Shown here piece after piece: positions 59,110-64,000 of a stretch of 64,000 nt of DNA (positions are counted from its first letter, which is position 1; the number at the start of each line of letters is the position of its first letter). Made by a program: the position numbers and the translations under genes. Below the pieces are notes generated by a model. That model did not search any database. It was not told the DNA's origin and saw only the letters and a list, made by a program, of their open reading frames with translations. The stretch is from Locusta migratoria (taxonomy: Eukaryota > Arthropoda > Insecta > Orthoptera > Acrididae), in contig CM048747.1 in NCBI GenBank assembly GCA_026315105.1, positions 276,887,991 through 276,951,990 on the forward strand, in the 5' to 3' direction.

Positions 59110-59890
59110 ATGATGGCATCCTCTTGGGTAAAATATTCCAGAGGTAAAATAGTCCCCCATTCGGAACTCCAGGCAGAGACTACTCAGGCGGATGTTGTCA
59201 TCAGGAAAGACAATACTGGCATTCTACAGATCGGAGCGTGGAATGTTAGATCCCTTAATCGGGTAGGAAAATTAGAAAATTTAAAATGGGAAATGGATAG
59301 GTTGAAGTTAGATATAGTGGGGATTAGCGAAGTTCGGTGGCAGGATGAAAAGGATTTCTGGTCAGGTGAGTACAGGATTGTAAACACAAATCAGTTGGAG
59401 ATATCACCGGAGTACGGCTGATAATGAATAAGAAAATAGGAATGCGGGTAAACTCCTATGAGCACCACAGTGATCGCATTATCTTGGTCAAGATAGATAC
59501 GAAGCCAACACCGACCACAGTAGTACAGGTTTATATGCCATCTAGCTCTGTCGATGATGAGGAGATCGAAGAAATATATGAGGAGCTAAAGGAAATTATT
59601 CAGATAATTAAGGGAGAGGAAACCTTAATTGTGATGGGAGATTGGAATTTGGTAGTAGGAAAAGGAAGATAGGAAAAATAGTAGGTGAATATGGACTGGG
59701 CAGAAGAAATGAAACAGGAAGTTGCGTGGTAGAATTTTGCACAGAACACGCTTTAATCATAATAAACATCTGGTTTAAGAATCACGAAAGAAGGTTGTAT
59801 ATGTGGAAGAGACCAGGAGACACCGGAAGGTATCAGATAGGTTTTATAATGGTAAAACATAGATTCCAGAACCAAAACTGTTAGACATTC
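59110..59890 (+). pseudogene. RTE-type LINE endonuclease
   Basis: IGAWNVRSLNRVGKLENL and LDIVGISEVRWQ (with the metal-binding Glu) open the endonuclease. A stop follows at 59419; the frame goes on with SDRIILVKIDTKPTPTTVV and TLIVMGDWNLVVGKG, containing GDWN. A frameshift near 59660 moves to GEYGLGRRNETGS and RRLYMWKRPGD. The expected later catalytic SDH block appears only as SDHN near 59910 in another frame. Confidence 0.85.
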
Positions 59891-60242
59891 CCAGGGGCAG
59901 ATATAGCCTCTGACCATAACTTATTGGTCATGAACTGTAGGCTGGAAAAAAAAAAACCTGCAGGAAGTTAGGAAAATAAGGAGATGGGACTTGGATAAAT
60001 TGAGGGAACCTGAAGTTAAGAATTTGAGGCAGGTTTAAGCAGCAATTGATAGAAAGGGGGGGGGGGGGCAATAAAACAGTGGAATAGGAATGGGTAGCAT
60101 TAAGAGATGAAATAGTGGAGGCAGCAGAGGACAAACTGGTTACAAAGGCAAGACCTACAAAAAATCCTTGGGTATCACAGGAAATACTAAAGTTAATTGA
60201 TGAAAGGAAAAATATAAAAATGCAGTAAATGAAACAGGCAAA

Positions 60243-61594
60243 GTGGAGTACAGACGACTAAGAAATGAGATTGACAGGAAGTGCCAAATGGCTAAGCAGG
60301 TGTGGCTAGAAGCCAAATGCAAATCTGTAGAAGAATGTATAAGAAGGGGAAAAGTAGATACTGCCCACAGGAAAATAAAAAGAAAGACATTTGGGGACAA
60401 GGAAAACGACTCTACAAATATCAAGAACTTGGATGGAAAACCAGTTCTCAGCAAAGAAGGAAAAGCTGAAAGGTGGAAGGAGTACATAGAGGAGCTCTAC
60501 GAAGGAAATGAACTTCGAGACAATGGTGTAGGAAGGAAAGATGAAATAGGAAATACTATGCTGAGAGATGAATTTGACAGAGCCCTGAAATACTTAGGTC
60601 GGAACAAGGCCCCGGGAGTAGATGACATAACCTCAGAGCTACTAAAGTCTCTGGGAGAGTCAGCCATTACAAAAATGTTTCACATGGTATGTAAGATGTA
60701 TGAGACAGGCGAAATACCCCCAGACTTTAAGAAAAAAGTAATAATCCCCATTCCAAAGAAATCAGGCACAGATAGGTGTGGAAATTACAGAACCAACCAG
60801 TTTGATAAGTCATGGTTGAAAAATTTTAACACGAATTATCTACAGGAGAATGGAAAAGTTGGTAGAAGCTGGCCTTGGGGAAGATCAGTTTGGATTCAGG
60901 AGGAATGTAGGAACATGGGAGGTAATACTCACTTTATAACATATCTTAGAAGATAGATTAAGGAAAGGCAAACCTACATCTTTAGCTTTTGTAGATTTGG
61001 AGAAAGTGTTTGACAATGTTGATTCGAATACTCTTTCAAATTCTGAAGTCAGCAGGGGTAAAATACAGGGAAAGGAGAGTTATTCACAACTTGTACAAAA
61101 GCCAGACCGCAGTTATTGGACTTGAAGGGAATGAAAGGGGAGCAGTAGTCGGGAAGGGAGGAAGATATGGTTGTAGCCTTTATCCAATGTTATTCAATTT
61201 GTACATCGAGCAGGCAGTGAAGGAAAGCAAGGAAAAATTTGGGAAATTAAAGGACCTGGAAGAGCAGTTGAAGGGAATGGACAGTGTGTTGAAGACAGCA
61301 TATAAAATGAACATTAACAATAGCAAAACAAAGACAATGGAATGCAGTCTTAGAAAATCAGGTGATGCTGAAGGAATTAGATTAGGTAATGAAACAATGA
61401 AGGTGGGAGATAAGTTTTGTTACTTGGGTTGTAAAATAACTTATGGCGGTCGCAGTACAGAAGATATAAAATGCAGAATGGCAGTGGGAAGAAAAGCGTT
61501 TTTGAAAAAGAGAAATTTGCTTACATCAAATATTAAGTGTAAGGAAGTCTTTTCTGGAGGCATTTGTGTGGAGTGTTGCCTTGTACAGGAGTGA
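60243..61594 (+). pseudogene. RTE-type LINE reverse transcriptase with deletions
   Basis: Frame 60243-60956 holds the linker and RT fingers: ALKYLGRNKAPGVDDITSE, KKKVIIPIPKKSGTDRCGN and YRT. Similarity is disturbed near 60795-60830. Frame 61010-61594 holds KYRERRVIHNLYKSQTAV, LYPMLFNLYIEQAV and then KEKFGKLKDLEEQLKG. The FADD active-site segment that should lie between is deleted at about 61235-61245. FCYLGCKITYGGRSTEDIK and RKAFLKKRNLLTS follow. Confidence 0.85.
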
Positions 61595-61968
61595 AACATG
61601 GGCGATAAACAGTGTGGACAGGAAGAGAATAGAGACTTTTGAAATGTGGTGCTACAGAAGAATGTTGAATATTAGGTGGGTGGAACTAATGAAGAGGTAC
61701 TGAACAGAATTGGTGAAAGAAGGAATTTCTGATATACCTTGTCTAAAAGAAGGGATCGCTTGGTAGGACACATTCTTAAACATCGAGGAATCATAAATTT
61801 AGCTTTGGGGGGAAGTGTATAGGGTAAAATTAACAGAGGGAGACCAAGAGACGCATATAGTAAGCAAATTCAAATGGATGTAGGGTGACATTCTTATGAG
61901 GAGATGAAAAGGCTTGCTCAGGATACAGTAGGGTGGAGAGCTGCATCAAACCAGACCACAACAACAAA

Positions 61969-63465
61969 CTTGTGTGACTTTTATTCACCTTTGTTTGTTT
62001 CATGAGTAACAACAGTGCTGCAGAAATATGCAGTGACAGGTTCTCCACCGATGTCAGTGAGAAATTGCTGGTCACTATCCTTGATTAGCCAAAGGTCAGC
62101 CTGCTGAACTTGAAGACATTGTCTTCTGTTGTGGACTGCAATTGACATTTATTTTCTTTTTTTTTTAACATTAACATGCATATAAAAATGTAAATGAGAG
62201 ATGTTTAAAAAATGTTTAGTTAGTATAAAGATGTGGTGTCATTGAGAACTATTTGATCACTAAACTATATGATCTTTTATACGTTATGTATATTTCAATA
62301 AAAAGTTAAACCAAGAAGTGTTTGAATGTTTCCAAGATGTGTAAATATTTATTCAAAATGTTTAAAGCATTATTTCTCATATGATGATTATTTTGAAGTG
62401 AATTTTGAATGTAGTACTAACAACATACAAGGAAGTTGTGTGTCACTAAATTGCACGATAACTGATAATGTGATATTGATAGCAATTATAGATGTGCTGT
62501 GGAATAAACAAAAACTCTCATAGTGTCTGCAATTAAAATTTTTCTCAAGGTTTGCCAACTTATTGGAACTGCCTGTGGAATGTAATTTTGAATTAATTCA
62601 TTTATTTATTTGAGAAACTTTAGTAAGAAGAATATTAAGACTAGTATTAATGATCATTATAATTTTGGTTGCTGGGGTGCTAGTTAAATTTGGGTACAAA
62701 GTCACAGTCATTCAAGAAGCTGATCATTTGTTATATACGAAGTCACTTAAAAACTAGTACCAGCCCACCATTACTGCATTCAAAGCTGCATCCACATTCT
62801 CACATATCAAAGGCTTCACAATTCATCATACAACACAGAATGTTCCATCCCCACCCTTGCCAATCATCCTTTCCCCTGCACTCCTCTCCTTACTGTCAAG
62901 ATGCTTGTTGTGCTGGTGCAGCCAGAGAAAGTGGTCATATGTGCTTGAGTTAGGTCTGAGAGATTGTATGAAGTGCATGTGTCTTTTTCTGATGAAGGCC
63001 ATGGCCAGAAATTTAGATTGTGTGATGTGATTGCCTATTTCATGTGCCTGTCTGTGTCTGAATAATTGTCTTTAGAGTGAGGTATTATCTATCCTCTATT
63101 ATCAAGATACCAGATCTGTCACTTAAACTCACTGAAGTCAACATGCAGCAAGAGTCTGCTCTTATCATAATACAAGTAATTAAAATTGAGATTCATTCCT
63201 TCAAACATCAGTACAGCTAAGAATTCCAGGAGGCACTGTGGTGCAGATCCTATATCATGATATATTTAAGTGACTGGAAAATCTTCATATGAGGTTTGTA
63301 CATTTATTTTAAATTAAGGATCTAATGATATGTTATCCAGTTTTACACATGATAAGGGCCAGAAACATTTCACCATGCAATCAACTTTATGATGTCTATC
63401 TATCTATCTATCTGTGTATCTTTCTATTTTGACCTTATCACTCAGATGTGAACAGCACAACAGTA
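61969..63465. other. Intergenic DNA with an F3 arm
   Basis: Mostly AT-rich. At about 62950-63110 an F3 arm reads GGTCTGAGAGATTGTATG, CTGATGA (62989-62995), GGCCATGGCC, GAAATTTAG, TGCCTGTCTGTG and TATCTATCCTCTATTATC. A (TATC)n run lies near 63395-63420. No gene is visible. Confidence 0.6.
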
Positions 63466-64000
63466 TAAATGGGAGTGTTGGGGAATGAGTCTGTGGATAT
63501 GGCTGCCAAGGAGGGAGTTCTCCTCCCTTGGCTATCTACCTTTTCTACTAGCTCTGATGACCTTCGCACTGGCGTCTCCTGGCATATCATCTCCCGTTGG
63601 TTTTTACGTTGGTTATCCCTGTCAAGGAACAAATTGCAGGCCATTAAACCTGTGCCCGATCTTTGGTCAACATCATCTCAACCCTCTCGTCAATAGGAGA
63701 TTGGCCTGGCCCGGCTTCATATTGGCCACTGCCGTTATAGCCACCAGTATTTACTTCGTGGTGATCCTGCTCCCTTATGTGAGCACAGTGATGAACCTTT
63801 TACTGTGTACCACCTTTTAGTACAATGTCCATTTTTTAATCATCTCCGTCATGATCTACATTTACCATTTGAAATGTCTGATATTTTAGCTGATGATCTG
63901 CATTCTGCTGACAGAGTTTTACTTTTTATACATCGTGCAAATATGGTGAAAGCCATTTAAGTTCTAACCCCAGTTCGATTTTACTATGGGCAGTGTTGGG
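63466..64000 (+). mobile_element. I-like LINE 3' end, continuing past the window
   Basis: It starts abruptly at GGGAGTGTTGGGGAATGAG, within the end of RNase H (GVLGNESVDMAAKEGV, with the family Asn kept). It parallels 51710-52140 closely; the 51710 copy lacks a short segment after TTCGCGCTGG that is present here (near 63570). It probably extends beyond 64000. Confidence 0.85.

Larger units (their letters stand above)
58825..61968 (+). mobile_element. RTE-type LINE, nearly full length but dead
   Basis: A non-coding 5' part (GCCGTACTGTAGGTGCAACC, GCAACAGTCTGGATG) precedes an endonuclease (59200-59890) and reverse transcriptase (60240-61600). A C-terminal tail follows and the element ends in (ACA)n near 61957-61968. 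Coding is broken into at least five frames with internal deletions. Proteins of this type are often mis-annotated as craniofacial development protein 2-like in insect genomes. Confidence 0.9.

Overview
The window looks like nuclear DNA from an insect with a large, repeat-swollen genome. A grasshopper or locust (Orthoptera) is my best guess, based on the repeat families, the AT-rich composition and the very long introns; it is an inference, not a match. There is one host protein-coding gene, on the + strand: the m-AAA mitochondrial protease subunit paraplegin (SPG7). Nine exons between 915 and 47159 join in frame into 636 C-terminal residues ending at a stop codon and a poly(A) signal. They cover the intermembrane-space domain, the second membrane segment, the AAA+ ATPase (Walker A, Walker B, arginine fingers) and the M41 zinc protease (HEAGH). 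The mitochondrial targeting region and first exon(s) lie upstream of the window.

Layout. 1-914: end of an upstream intron. 915-1487: exons 1-2. 1488-5431: intron with an LTR-like block, a (TC)n tract, a LINE relic and a fold-back repeat. 5432-5596: exon 3. 5597-26341: a 20.7 kb intron filled with nested transposons: RTE-type LINE cut by a hAT, tRNA-derived SINE, an I/Jockey-like LINE, and large palindromic repeats. 26342-26493: exon 4. 26494-35683: a 9.2 kb intron with a ~315 bp tandem repeat and a SINE. 35684-36152: exons 5 and 6. 36153-42730: intron with a 500 bp palindrome and a second RTE-type LINE. 42731-44037: exons 7 and 8. 46947-47159: exon 9. 47182-64000: intergenic DNA with a TA-flanked DNA transposon, two I-like LINE 3' ends, a hAT transposase relic, a mariner-like element split by a LINE, and a nearly complete but dead RTE-type LINE.

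The most interesting signal lies in the palindromic repeats, called here F1, F2, F3 and PLE-like. Arms of all of them carry one motif: CTGA(A/T)GA, a short hairpin whose stem changes on both sides together between copies, then usually GAAA and AAGCTT or ACGTC. This resembles a hammerhead ribozyme core. Many copies also place a strong splice-donor consensus (GGTAAGT or GGTGAGT) just beyond it, facing outward. F1 and F2 further share a short conserved reading frame of unknown function. Together they look like related non-autonomous elements, perhaps derived from Penelope-like retroelements.

The insertion history of the long intron can be read from target duplications: an F2 palindrome was split by a 3.1 kb hAT, which was itself entered by an F1 palindrome. 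Repeat ends are approximate unless a target duplication is stated. No expressed non-coding RNA gene, bacterial operon or CRISPR array was seen.
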